DNA of 64,000 bases from an uncultured Dehalococcoidia bacterium (GTDB lineage Bacteria > Chloroflexota > Dehalococcoidia > Lucifugimonadales > Lucifugimonadaceae), in the NCBI GenBank assembly GCA_951812795.1, contig OX638325.1, positions 2,070,277 to 2,134,276 of the forward strand, read 5' to 3'. The notes beneath the pieces were generated by a model that made no database searches, was not told the DNA's origin, and was given only the letters and a program-made list of their open reading frames with translations. The translations under genes were made by a program, and so were the position numbers. This document shows positions 28,733-37,282 of this stretch, piece after piece; within the stretch, counting starts at the first letter, position 1; every line of letters starts with the position of its first letter.

Positions 28733-28756
28733 TCAAAACCGTTGACGACGGACTGA
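28733..28756 (+). promoter_or_regulatory. Conserved leader hairpin of surface-protein gene 5
   Basis: Type of genes 1 and 2: TCA/TGA, CCG/CGG, loop TTGACGA. It ends 31 nt before TTG 28788. A TATGAT lies near 28677. Confidence 0.45.
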
Positions 28757-28787
28757 CGGCAACCCAGGCTTGAAAAGGAAACGCAAC

Positions 28788-31559
28788 TTGATGAAATCCT
28801 CTACATCACTGATTGGATTCAAGAACGCGGTGGGCGTGATGCTGGCATTGTCGGCGATCTTCGCCGTCGTCATAAGTGCTGTAACGATTACACAGGACCG
28901 TGCGCTCGGGCAGGCAACGGACGACGTGCCGGTAACCCTCAGGGTGGAGGCCGAGACAGTTCAAGAGGGTGCGACGGTGCTATTCACGGTTACCTTGGAC
29001 GAAGCAGTAGCGACAGACGCGGACGACGTAATAATTATCCCCCTGTTGGTGAAGGACGGCATTGGAGAGAGGGGGGCTACTAAGACCAACGACTTCACAC
29101 TTCCAACTGAAAGCGGGAGCGAAGTTACATCAGTCACCTTCGCAGCTGGTGAAGACGAGCATACATACAGCATCACAACCATCGACACGGTGGATCCTTT
29201 TGACCCCGGCAACACCGATTACGCCGAACCGCAGGAATACTTCACGGTGAGTTTGGGCACATTGCCGGATGGTTACGACGCAGTTGAACCCAGTTCCATA
29301 ACGATCAATATCAACGACGATGACAACACAGCGGCGACCGGTGCCGTAACGATCGATATATTCGACAGTCTCGAATCCTTGGATCGCGTCGACACCACGG
29401 TACCAAGGTCAGGACAATATCTAGTCGCCAACACTTCGGATATCGACGACGCAGACCAGCCCTCTGGGGAACCGCCTAAGTTCATGTATCAATGGATACG
29501 GACCGACGACGGGTCAACTCCAACTACCGACGATGATGTCAAGATCGATGGAGCGGAGAAGAGCTTCTACGAACTCACTCACTACGATGTTGGCGACAAA
29601 ATTACGGTGCAGGTCTGGTCGTCCGACAATTACGACAACGGTAACGGCAATGCAAACACGGATGCCGCCGATAGCGACGTAGGCGAAAACAACAACGGTC
29701 AGACCTTGGGCAGGCCCGCCTCAACAGCTTTTGTTGTATACGACAAAGCCAGGCCGTTAATCATCGAAGGTGTGCTGCAGCCAGAAGGCGACCCTAGGCT
29801 TCTCAAACCAGGTGTTGAGCTCACCCGCGACACGTCTGGAATGTTCAATCCCGGCACCGAGCTCGGGGACGCCTACCTGATCGGTATGGACGGGATGGAG
29901 ATCAAGGTCAACTTGGACAACAATCGCGAGACCGATGAAACCAATGTAGAGTTTCGAGATATCACGTTCACGTGGCACCGTGAAGGTAAGGCAATCGAGG
30001 AATGTGATGACGATTTCGGCCTACGGACCGGCGCAGTCACCGACACATTCCCCTGCGATGGTGCCATTTACACCTTGGTCGACGCTGACGTTGCGAAGAA
30101 GATCTTTGTGAGAGCCTCGTACCTGACGCTCGATGCATCTGAAACTACTGACGCGAACGATGTTGACGTGTTCGAGCACATCGACAGCCTTAGCATCGGC
30201 CGCGTCTACAGCCCCAACCTCGCGACCGGTATGCCAAGAATTACGGGTGTCGCTCAAGTCGGATCGACTTTGACGGCGGCCAAAGGTACCATCGCCGATC
30301 TGGACAACGCCCCGGACGACCCGGTCGTAGAGGCCGACATAACCTACACATGGTTCCACGGCGATGACGACGATTACAGCGATCCGCTGCCCAACGACGA
30401 CGTCAAGGGTACGTCTTACGTCCTCGCACCAAGCGACGTCGGCAAAACGATCAAGGCTCTGGCGAGCTTTGAAGACGGTCTCGGCGATCCCGAGATGAGA
30501 GTTAGTGGCCTGACGACCGAAATCGCGGGTTCCGCGGGCGAGATATCTCGCATCGAGGCTGCGATCCGAGGCGTGACCGTCTCGGCAGACGACATCGTCA
30601 CCCTGTCGGTAGACATCTACGGACTCCAAGACGCCAAGGACAACACCATCGGAGCGACCTTCGAGTGGACACTGACGAGCGGCGAGAGCACAGAGGATCT
30701 TGAAGGTTCAGGCCGTGAGATCGACTTCACCGCCCCGTCCTCACCAGGCAGGTACACCGTGACCGCCTCCCTAGGCGGCGGCGAATGCCAACCCGAAACT
30801 GAGGCCGACCGTGCGGATGACTGCAGCGCGGAGATCGAGGTGCAGGTCCGACGCCCGTCGGCTCCGGTGGCTGACCCGGTCCCGCCGGTGAACCCGCCAG
30901 GCGAGATTCCCGGGCTTATCCCGGACGCGGACGGCAACCAGTATGAAGTGTTCACGCCAGTTGAGGGTGGCACGTTCGACGGTGGCGAAGGCTACTCGAT
31001 CAACGTCCCATCCGGCGCAGTCCCGAACGGCGAGTACATCGGTATCCGCATGTCGGACGACGGCGCAGCATCGAACGTCGGCATGACGCACCAGCGATAC
31101 ACGCTCGGCGGCAACATGTACGGTGTGCATGCGGTCGACGCTTCAGGCGCGGCGATCAGCAGCTACGTCCTGGAAGACCCGGCGGAGGTCTGTGTACCGC
31201 TCCCGGCTTCCTTGCGGGCGAACATTTCCCACTTGTCGTTGGCGGCGATCAACAGCGATGGCTCGCTTACGATCCTCGCCGCGCAGGTGCGTTTGGACGA
31301 AGCTGGCGGCACGATGGTGTGCGGCAACCTGAGCAGCCTCCCGGCCTCCGTGGCGGTAGGCAGCGCGGGCGCACCCGCAGCCATCCCGACCGCGACGCCG
31401 GTTCCTGAGCCGGAACTGCCTCCGACCGGTGGAACATCACCGGCCTCCGGCAGCTTGGTGCTCTGGACGCTGCTCCTCGGCATCGCCGTGCTGACGCTCG
31501 GCAGCGCGCTGGCAATCATCCGCCGCCTCCCCTCTATCCCCCGTTCCCCGTCACCATGA
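28788..31559 (+). CDS. Array surface protein 5: Calx-beta/Ig-like protein with LPPTG anchor
   Basis: 923 residues from TTG 28788 (ATG three bases later is possible; the open frame also extends six codons upstream). Signal peptide (GVMLALSAIFAVVISAV); Calx-beta-like domain with VQEGATVLFTVTLDEAV and NDDDNTAATG; Ig-like YQWIRTDDG segment; YLIGMDGMEIKV shared with gene 2; REGKAIEECDDDFGLRTGAV shared with gene 6; GVAQVGSTLTAAKGTIADLD and TWFHGDDDDYSDP shared with gene 6; a SAGEISRIEAAI beta domain with YGLQDAKDNTIGATFEWTL; ZU5-like domain; LPPTG (877-881); membrane helix. The tail PRSPSP comes from the intergenic repeat. Lacks the DxDxDG loop seen in genes 1, 3 and 4. Surface role inferred. Confidence 0.85.
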   Translation: MMKSSTSLIGFKNAVGVMLALSAIFAVVISAVTITQDRALGQATDDVPVTLRVEAETVQEGATVLFTVTLDEAVATDADDVIIIPLLVKDGIGERGATKTNDFTLPTESGSEVTSVTFAAGEDEHTYSITTIDTVDPFDPGNTDYAEPQEYFTVSLGTLPDGYDAVEPSSITININDDDNTAATGAVTIDIFDSLESLDRVDTTVPRSGQYLVANTSDIDDADQPSGEPPKFMYQWIRTDDGSTPTTDDDVKIDGAEKSFYELTHYDVGDKITVQVWSSDNYDNGNGNANTDAADSDVGENNNGQTLGRPASTAFVVYDKARPLIIEGVLQPEGDPRLLKPGVELTRDTSGMFNPGTELGDAYLIGMDGMEIKVNLDNNRETDETNVEFRDITFTWHREGKAIEECDDDFGLRTGAVTDTFPCDGAIYTLVDADVAKKIFVRASYLTLDASETTDANDVDVFEHIDSLSIGRVYSPNLATGMPRITGVAQVGSTLTAAKGTIADLDNAPDDPVVEADITYTWFHGDDDDYSDPLPNDDVKGTSYVLAPSDVGKTIKALASFEDGLGDPEMRVSGLTTEIAGSAGEISRIEAAIRGVTVSADDIVTLSVDIYGLQDAKDNTIGATFEWTLTSGESTEDLEGSGREIDFTAPSSPGRYTVTASLGGGECQPETEADRADDCSAEIEVQVRRPSAPVADPVPPVNPPGEIPGLIPDADGNQYEVFTPVEGGTFDGGEGYSINVPSGAVPNGEYIGIRMSDDGAASNVGMTHQRYTLGGNMYGVHAVDASGAAISSYVLEDPAEVCVPLPASLRANISHLSLAAINSDGSLTILAAQVRLDEAGGTMVCGNLSSLPASVAVGSAGAPAAIPTATPVPEPELPPTGGTSPASGSLVLWTLLLGIAVLTLGSALAIIRRLPSIPRSPSP

Positions 31560-31650
31560 CCCTCTCCGACGGAGGGGAGACGGGACTTGTCGCTAGCCCC
31601 TCGTTACTATCCCCTCTCCCTTGAAGGGAGAGGGTTAGGGTGAGGGTGAA
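31545..31650. repeat. Palindromic repeat overlapping the 3' end of surface-protein gene 5
   Basis: CCGTCACCATGACCCTCTCC with GGGAGAGGGTTAGGGTGAGG. The stop TGA lies inside the element. Confidence 0.7.
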
Positions 31651-31670
31651 ACGGTGACGTCCCCTTCACC

Positions 31671-31733
31671 CCCCCCCCCATTTGCTGGACAAAAGGGGGA
31701 CACGTCGAGCGAAGCGATACGCCCGGAGTTCAT
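31671..31733. repeat. Degenerate hairpin-plus-tail repeat, copy 5
   Basis: A run of C residues, then ATTTGCTGGACAAAAGGGGG and CACGTCGAGCGAAGCGATAC. The stem is damaged and the tail has several substitutions, so this is the most diverged copy. Confidence 0.6.
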
Positions 31734-31827
31734 AAAGTTGCGCCAATCTGCGGGAATGGGCGGTTTCACGATGATATGATGTTATGGATGAGTTGATATG
31801 GTGCAGGATTGTTACGAATAACGCCCG

Positions 31828-31855
31828 CGCCAATACCGCTGACGACGGAATGGCG
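31828..31855 (+). promoter_or_regulatory. Conserved leader hairpin of surface-protein gene 6
   Basis: Type of genes 3 and 4 (CGCCA/TGGCG, CCG/CGG, loop CTGACGA), with ATA instead of AAA in the internal loop. A TATGAT lies near 31776. Confidence 0.5.
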
Positions 31856-31884
31856 ATACGTCGAGCTTTCAAAGGAAACGCAAC

Positions 31885-34749
31885 GTGAGGAAATCCCTTC
31901 CACCAATGATCAGGTTCAGGAACGCGGTGGGCTTGATGCTGGCATTGTCGGCAATCTTCGCCGTCGTCATAAGCGCTGTAACGATTACGCAGGACCGTGC
32001 GCTCGGGCAAACAAACCCGACGGTAACCCTGACAGTACCCGATGATGGGATCGTCGTGGAGGGTAGTTCCATTATCGTTACAGTCGAGTTGAGCGAAGCA
32101 GTAGCGTCAAGTGCGAGCGCCGTGGAAATCCCCTTGGTGGTGACGGGCGGCACTGAAGTGGGGAAGGCTACCGAGGGCTCCGACTTCACACTTCCAGCTG
32201 AATCAGTCACCTTCCCAGCTGATGGTTCTACTACCACGCAAACATACACGATCACAACTGTCGATACGCCGGATCCCGACGACGCCAGCGACACCGATTA
32301 CGCCGAACACCAGGAATCCTTCACGGTGAATTTTGGCGATTTGTCGGATTCTGGTTACGAAGCAGGTGGTCCCGTAACGATCTATATCAACGATGGTGAC
32401 AACACCGCTGGTATCGGTACGATCATCATTAATGTCGTGGATGGCGGCGACCTAGATGTCCTCCTCGGCGACGGGGATGATAATGACGAAACGGACGCGG
32501 GCTTCGTGCCCAGGGTCGGACACAGTCTCAGGGTCTCTCATTATGCAGTTTTCTACGACGTAGACAACGACTTAAATGGTGATGGGGAATTAGACGGCGA
32601 AGTCATAGACGGTGTGAAAGACGTACTACTAGACTTGTCGGGCCAATGGATACGAACCAACGACGGGTCAACTACAGCAGATGATGTTGACGAGGTTATC
32701 GAGGGAGAGACGACGAGCATATACAAACTGACAAACGAAGATGTCGGCGACACGTTTACGGTGCAGGTCTGGTTGTCCGACCAGTACGACAACGGTAACG
32801 GCAATGCAAACGCCGACTGTCTCGACGCTACGGAGCCTGATTGCGCGGTTAGCACTGCCCCAATAGGCGAGAACAACAACGGTCAGACCTTAGGCAGGCC
32901 CGCTTCAACGTCCGTAGTCGCATACGACCTGGCCAAGCCCTTCATCATCGTTGGCGCGCTGGACGAAGATGACGAGCGAATTGAGCCGGGTGTCGTCCTC
33001 ACCCGAAACTCGTCCGGCATGTCCTCGACCTCGAAGGACGGCGAAGGCGACCTCATCGTATACGACGAAAACGGCGACCCCGTGCTGGAGATGGTCGACC
33101 TGGATGGAAATGATGAGACGCTCGCAACCGTCGTGGCTCTGAGTTCAGTCACGTTCACGTGGCACCGTGAAGGTAAGGCAATCGAGGAATGTGATGACGA
33201 TTCCGGCCTACGGACCGGCGCAGTCACCGACACATACCCCTGCGATGGTCTCACTTACACGTTGACCAACGATGACATTGCCAAGAAAATCACTCTGGTA
33301 GCGACGTACACCACGCGAGATGAGGTTCCAGGGGCTGTTCCGGCAATTCCCGAAGAGATTTCGGATCCCATCGTCAGCGAACCACTTGGTCGGGTCTACA
33401 GCCCCAACGCTGCGACCGGTATGCCCGAGATCTCTGGTGTCGCTCAAGTCGGATCGACTTTGACCGCGGACAAAGGTACCATCGCCGATCTGGACAACGA
33501 CGACGACCCGGACCTCGACCCGGTAGCAGAGGCCGACATAACCTACACATGGTTCCACGGCGATGACGACGATTACAGCGATCCGCTGCACAACGACGAC
33601 GACAAGGGTACGTCTTACGTCCTCGCACCAAGCGACGTCGGCAAAACGATCAAAGTCTTGGCGAGCTTCAATGACGGTCTCGACGATCCCGAGATGAGAG
33701 TTAGTGGCCTGACGACCGAAGTCGCGGGTTCCGCGGGCGAGATATCTCGCATCGAGGCTGCGATCCGAGGCGTGACCGTCTCGGCAGACGACATCGTCAC
33801 CCTGTCGGTAGACATCTACGGCTTGCAGAACGCCAAGGACAACACCATCGGAGCGACCTTCGAGTGGACACTGACGAGCGGCGAGAGCGAAGAGGATCTT
33901 GAAGGTTCAGGCCGTGAGATCGACTTCACCGCCCCGTCCTCACCAGGCAGGTACACCGTGACCGCCTCCCTAGGCGGCGGCGAATGCCAACCCGAAACCG
34001 AGGCCGACCGTGCGGATGACTGCGAAGCCTCGATCACGGTTCAGGTCCGACGCCCGTCGGCTCCGGTGGCTGACCCGGTCCCGCCGGTGAACCCGCCAGG
34101 CGAGATTCCCGGGCTTATCCCGGACGCGGACGGCAACCAGTATGAAGTGTTCACGCCAGTTGAGGGTGGCACGTTCGACGGTGGCGAAGGCTACTCGATC
34201 AACGTCCCATCCGGCGCAGTCCCGAACGGCGAGTACATCGGTATCCGCATGTCGGACGACGGCGCAGCATCGAACGTCGGCATGACGCACCAGCGATACA
34301 CGCTTGGCGGCAACATGTACGGTGTGCATGCGGTCGACGCGTCAGGCGCGGCGATCAGCAGCTACGTCTTGGAAGACCCGGCGGAGGTCTGTGTACCGCT
34401 CCCGGCTTCCTTGCGGACGAACATCTCCGGCCTGTCGTTGGCGGCGATCAACAGCGATGGCTCGCTGACGGTCCTTGCGGCGCAGGTGCGTTTGGACGAA
34501 GCTGGCGGCACGATGGTGTGCGGCAACCTGAGCAGCCTGCCAGCCTCAGTGGCGGTAGGTGCGGCGGGCGCACCGGCAGCCATCCCGACGGCGACGCCGG
34601 TTCCTGAGCCGGAACTGCCTCCGACCGGTGGAACATCACCGGCCTCCGGCAGCTTGGCGCTCTGGACGCTGCTCCTCGGCATCGCCGTGCTGACGCTCGG
34701 CAGCGCGCTGGCAATCAGCCGCCGCCGCGAGAGTGTGCGCAGCAGGTAA
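31885..34749 (+). CDS. Array surface protein 6: mosaic Calx-beta/Ig-like protein with LPPTG anchor
   Basis: 954 residues, GTG start. It is a patchwork of the other members. The leader and first codons (MRKSLPPMIRFRNA) match genes 3/4, the rest of the signal peptide (LMLALSAIFAVVISAVTITQ) matches 5, GALDEDDERIEPGVVLT matches gene 1, RNSSGMSS matches 3/4, and EGKAIEECDDDSGLRTGAV onward matches 5. The tail RRRESVRSR matches 4. Domain order is as in the family: Calx-beta (VEGSSIIVTVELSEAVASS ... NDGDNTAGIG), Ig-like segments, SAGEISRIEAAI beta domain, ZU5-like domain, LPPTG (911-915), membrane helix, Arg cluster. Unique pieces include DCLDATEPDCAVSTAP, with two extra cysteines. Last gene of the array; a long inverted repeat follows the stop. 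Confidence 0.85.
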   Translation: MRKSLPPMIRFRNAVGLMLALSAIFAVVISAVTITQDRALGQTNPTVTLTVPDDGIVVEGSSIIVTVELSEAVASSASAVEIPLVVTGGTEVGKATEGSDFTLPAESVTFPADGSTTTQTYTITTVDTPDPDDASDTDYAEHQESFTVNFGDLSDSGYEAGGPVTIYINDGDNTAGIGTIIINVVDGGDLDVLLGDGDDNDETDAGFVPRVGHSLRVSHYAVFYDVDNDLNGDGELDGEVIDGVKDVLLDLSGQWIRTNDGSTTADDVDEVIEGETTSIYKLTNEDVGDTFTVQVWLSDQYDNGNGNANADCLDATEPDCAVSTAPIGENNNGQTLGRPASTSVVAYDLAKPFIIVGALDEDDERIEPGVVLTRNSSGMSSTSKDGEGDLIVYDENGDPVLEMVDLDGNDETLATVVALSSVTFTWHREGKAIEECDDDSGLRTGAVTDTYPCDGLTYTLTNDDIAKKITLVATYTTRDEVPGAVPAIPEEISDPIVSEPLGRVYSPNAATGMPEISGVAQVGSTLTADKGTIADLDNDDDPDLDPVAEADITYTWFHGDDDDYSDPLHNDDDKGTSYVLAPSDVGKTIKVLASFNDGLDDPEMRVSGLTTEVAGSAGEISRIEAAIRGVTVSADDIVTLSVDIYGLQNAKDNTIGATFEWTLTSGESEEDLEGSGREIDFTAPSSPGRYTVTASLGGGECQPETEADRADDCEASITVQVRRPSAPVADPVPPVNPPGEIPGLIPDADGNQYEVFTPVEGGTFDGGEGYSINVPSGAVPNGEYIGIRMSDDGAASNVGMTHQRYTLGGNMYGVHAVDASGAAISSYVLEDPAEVCVPLPASLRTNISGLSLAAINSDGSLTVLAAQVRLDEAGGTMVCGNLSSLPASVAVGAAGAPAAIPTATPVPEPELPPTGGTSPASGSLALWTLLLGIAVLTLGSALAISRRRESVRSR

Positions 34750-34765
34750 TACCCATATCGTCGTG

Positions 34766-34834
34766 CAGTTCAACGGCACGAACGCCCGTCTGTAGGGGAT
34801 AACGAGCAGAATGGGCGTTCGGGCCGTTGAACTG
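34766..34834. terminator. Long inverted repeat between the array and otsAB (likely bidirectional terminator)
   Basis: Two 22-nt arms (34766-34787 and 34813-34834) are reverse complements with one mismatch, around a 25-nt loop. It lies 17 bp after the last array gene and 31 bp from the end of the convergent trehalose gene, the right place to stop both transcripts. There is no T-run on either side. Confidence 0.55.
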
Positions 34835-34864
34835 TCGGTTGAGCACTGAATCTGCACCTGACAC

Positions 34865-37060
34865 CTAAGGTCGCCCTAACTCCGTCTTCGCCCGCAACAA
34901 CGCCATCAACATCTCCCGCAACGATCGCGGCGATGCAACCGCGACCTTGGCGGCTGAATTTCCTGAGCCGATTTTAACCGTGTGCACGTTGTCGCCAACG
35001 TGTTCGAATAAATCCTCGTCCGTCCTGTCATCACCCGTCGCTAATTCGAAATCGAACGGACCGAAACGCTCCAACACCAGATCGTACGCCCGCGCTTTGG
35101 TCAGACCTTGCTGACGTATCTCAACCACCTTCGCGCCGTGCAACACCTGAACCGGCTCGCCGCGAAGCGTATTCTCCAAAACCGACACTAGCTCCAACGC
35201 CTGCCAGTTGCCGAGCGTTTCCTCAGTCTGGCGGTAGTGCCACGCCAACGCCGTCTCCTTCTCCTCGATCCGAGAACCTGGCGTTCGTTCCACGTAGTTC
35301 TCCAAAACGGCCGCCACATCTGATTTCCAGCTCGTGTCCAACACCCCTAACAACCGCCACTCGTTCTCATCCGCCAGCTTCATCCAAGCCCCATGTTCCG
35401 CAATCAAATCTATTGGGCAGTCGCCAAACCATTCCCTGAGAGTCTGGTGGTCGCGACCGCTGTTGATGAATACCATCACGTCGTTTCGTTGACCGAAACT
35501 GTTCAAGATATCGAGTATTTCGTCAGTGGGCGTGGCGTCTTCGTATCGATCCGAGAACTCTCGTAGTGAACCGTCGTAGTCCAGCATCACCAGCGAAGCC
35601 TCGGCCGTCTTGAAGTCCGCCTCCAAAGACTCAGCAAGCACAGTTGAAGTCAGCATCGGAGGGACGCCTGCCGGCACCGCATCGGTATCCTCCAATGAAG
35701 TCATAAAGTCTCGGACCCAAAGGTGCACGTCGTTTTGGATCACCCGACTGCGCATCGGCATCATGCGTTCGTTCCGCTCCCCTAGGCTCATCTCCAGCGC
35801 GCGCTCTAATTCGTCGGCGGTCCCTTCAATATCCCACGGGTTGACACGCAACGCCTCTCCTAGTTCACTGACTGCGCGGGCAAACTCGCTGATCACCAGA
35901 GTTCCGCCACCGTCGTCGCGACATGCCACATACTCTTTCGCAACTAGGTTCAACCCATCCCGAACCGGCGACACAAAACAAACGTCAGCGACTCGATACA
36001 ACGCACAGAGTTCTCCCGGGGTTACCGTCTGGTAGAGATAGTTGATCGGGCTCAGCAGGGGAGAGCCGTGAATCCCGTTGATTTCGCTTACCCGTCGCTC
36101 AACTTCGTTCTTGAGGTTTTGGTAAGTTTCGACTCCCACACGCGTCGGAACCGCCAGTTGTAGGAACAGGACCCGCTCAGCCCAACGTGGCGACCGTTCC
36201 AGAAGCCGCTCGAACGCCTGCAGTTTAAGCAACAGACCCTTCGTGTAATCGAGTCGATCGATACCGAGAATCACCTGTCGATCACCAATGTTGCGCTTCA
36301 ACTGCGTAAGGAATCGCTCGGCCTCCTGAGAATAGGCCTGGGTGATGAACTCTTGCGTATCGATACCGAGAGGATGAGCCTCCACCCGGACATTGTGGTC
36401 GCGCATTCGCACCGAGCCGGACTGCGACTCGATACCCAAGATGCGCCGCACGCTGCGCAGGTAGTTGTAGGTGTAGTCATACGTGTGCATCCCGATCAGA
36501 TCAGCACCCAGCAATCCCCTTAGAATCTCGACCCGCTGGGGCAGGATCCGGAACGTCTCATCCGCCGGAAATGGGATGTGCAGGAAGAACCCGATGTGCA
36601 CGTCCAATCCGCGGTCGCGCAACATCCTCGGCACCAGCATCAAGTGATAGTCGTGTACCCACACCGCGTCCCCGGGTTCAGCCAAATCACAAATCACATC
36701 CGCGAATCGCTGATTAACCCGCCTGTAAGCCTCAAACTGTTCCGGAACGTACGAACCAAACTCCGTGAAATAGTGGAAAAGCGGCCAGATGGCATCGTTC
36801 GCATAACCGTCGTAGTAGTCGACGTAATCCTGAGGATCGAGATCGACCGGAACCAAATTCCGTTCTGCGAGCTGCTCTCTGATTTCCTCGCTTGGTTCCG
36901 CTCCCGGATAACCGACCCAAAGGCCGCCGGAGCCTTCATGCAGAGGTCGCAACCCGGTGACCAACCCGCCGGAACTGTCGTTGAGGTTCTGTTCGCCGGT
37001 TGTCGGATCGACTCCGATAGTAACCGGCAGTCGATTCGAGACTAGTATCGGGCGTTTCAT
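34865..37060 (-). CDS. otsAB: Bifunctional trehalose-6-phosphate synthase/phosphatase
   Basis: Makes trehalose, an osmolyte and stress protectant, from UDP-glucose and glucose-6-phosphate in one fused protein of 731 residues. The N-terminal GT20 synthase (~1-470) shows SNRLPVTI, SSGGLVTGLRPL, VWVHDYHLMLVPRMLRDR, DRLDYTKGLLLKLQAFERLL and SPVRDGLNLVAKEYVA. The C-terminal HAD phosphatase (~485-731) shows MLDYDGSLREF with the nucleophile Asp, INSGRDHQTLREWFG and ATGDDRTDEDLFEHVG. All motifs are intact, so both activities are expected. ATG 37060 is supported by GGAGA 7 nt upstream. The gene is separate from, and convergent with, the surface-protein array. Confidence 0.93.
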   Translation of the reverse strand: MKRPILVSNRLPVTIGVDPTTGEQNLNDSSGGLVTGLRPLHEGSGGLWVGYPGAEPSEEIREQLAERNLVPVDLDPQDYVDYYDGYANDAIWPLFHYFTEFGSYVPEQFEAYRRVNQRFADVICDLAEPGDAVWVHDYHLMLVPRMLRDRGLDVHIGFFLHIPFPADETFRILPQRVEILRGLLGADLIGMHTYDYTYNYLRSVRRILGIESQSGSVRMRDHNVRVEAHPLGIDTQEFITQAYSQEAERFLTQLKRNIGDRQVILGIDRLDYTKGLLLKLQAFERLLERSPRWAERVLFLQLAVPTRVGVETYQNLKNEVERRVSEINGIHGSPLLSPINYLYQTVTPGELCALYRVADVCFVSPVRDGLNLVAKEYVACRDDGGGTLVISEFARAVSELGEALRVNPWDIEGTADELERALEMSLGERNERMMPMRSRVIQNDVHLWVRDFMTSLEDTDAVPAGVPPMLTSTVLAESLEADFKTAEASLVMLDYDGSLREFSDRYEDATPTDEILDILNSFGQRNDVMVFINSGRDHQTLREWFGDCPIDLIAEHGAWMKLADENEWRLLGVLDTSWKSDVAAVLENYVERTPGSRIEEKETALAWHYRQTEETLGNWQALELVSVLENTLRGEPVQVLHGAKVVEIRQQGLTKARAYDLVLERFGPFDFELATGDDRTDEDLFEHVGDNVHTVKIGSGNSAAKVAVASPRSLREMLMALLRAKTELGRP

Positions 37061-37088
37061 TGCCGAATCTCCAGCGTCGATATCTCAC

Positions 37089-37282
37089 GACTCCGACCGC
37101 AGCATGTCATTCCGAGCCTCGCGAGGAATCTCATCCCTCCGCGCTGAGGCTGTTGTAGTAGATTCTTCACTCCGCTCCGCTCCGTTCAGAATGACATGAC
37201 TTGGGCAACCAATCGGGCCTCAGGCTCCGCTCGAATGTCAATTCGTCCTCACATGCATCATGGCCTCCCGAGCCCGTCGCGT
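37089..37282. repeat. 194-bp tandem duplication, unit 1
   Basis: Contains TGTCATTCCGAGC ... GAGGAATCTCATC ... CACTCCGCTCCGCTCCGTTC ... GAATGACA, which has inverted ends (TGTCATTC / GAATGACA), followed by CAACCAATCGGGCC and ACATGCATCATGGC. The same sequence recurs 194 bp later. The unit edges are approximate. No gene is supported in 37061-37489. Confidence 0.75.

Noticed and set aside
15997..31733. Regularly spaced intergenic repeats as a CRISPR array
   Set aside because: The spacing is about 3 kb with genes between, the repeats are palindromic and unequal, and no cas genes are present.
16329..34749. The six-gene array as an invertible or silent-cassette antigenic variation locus
   Set aside because: All copies are in one orientation, each with signal peptide, start and leader, and no recombinase gene or inverted crossover sites are visible.
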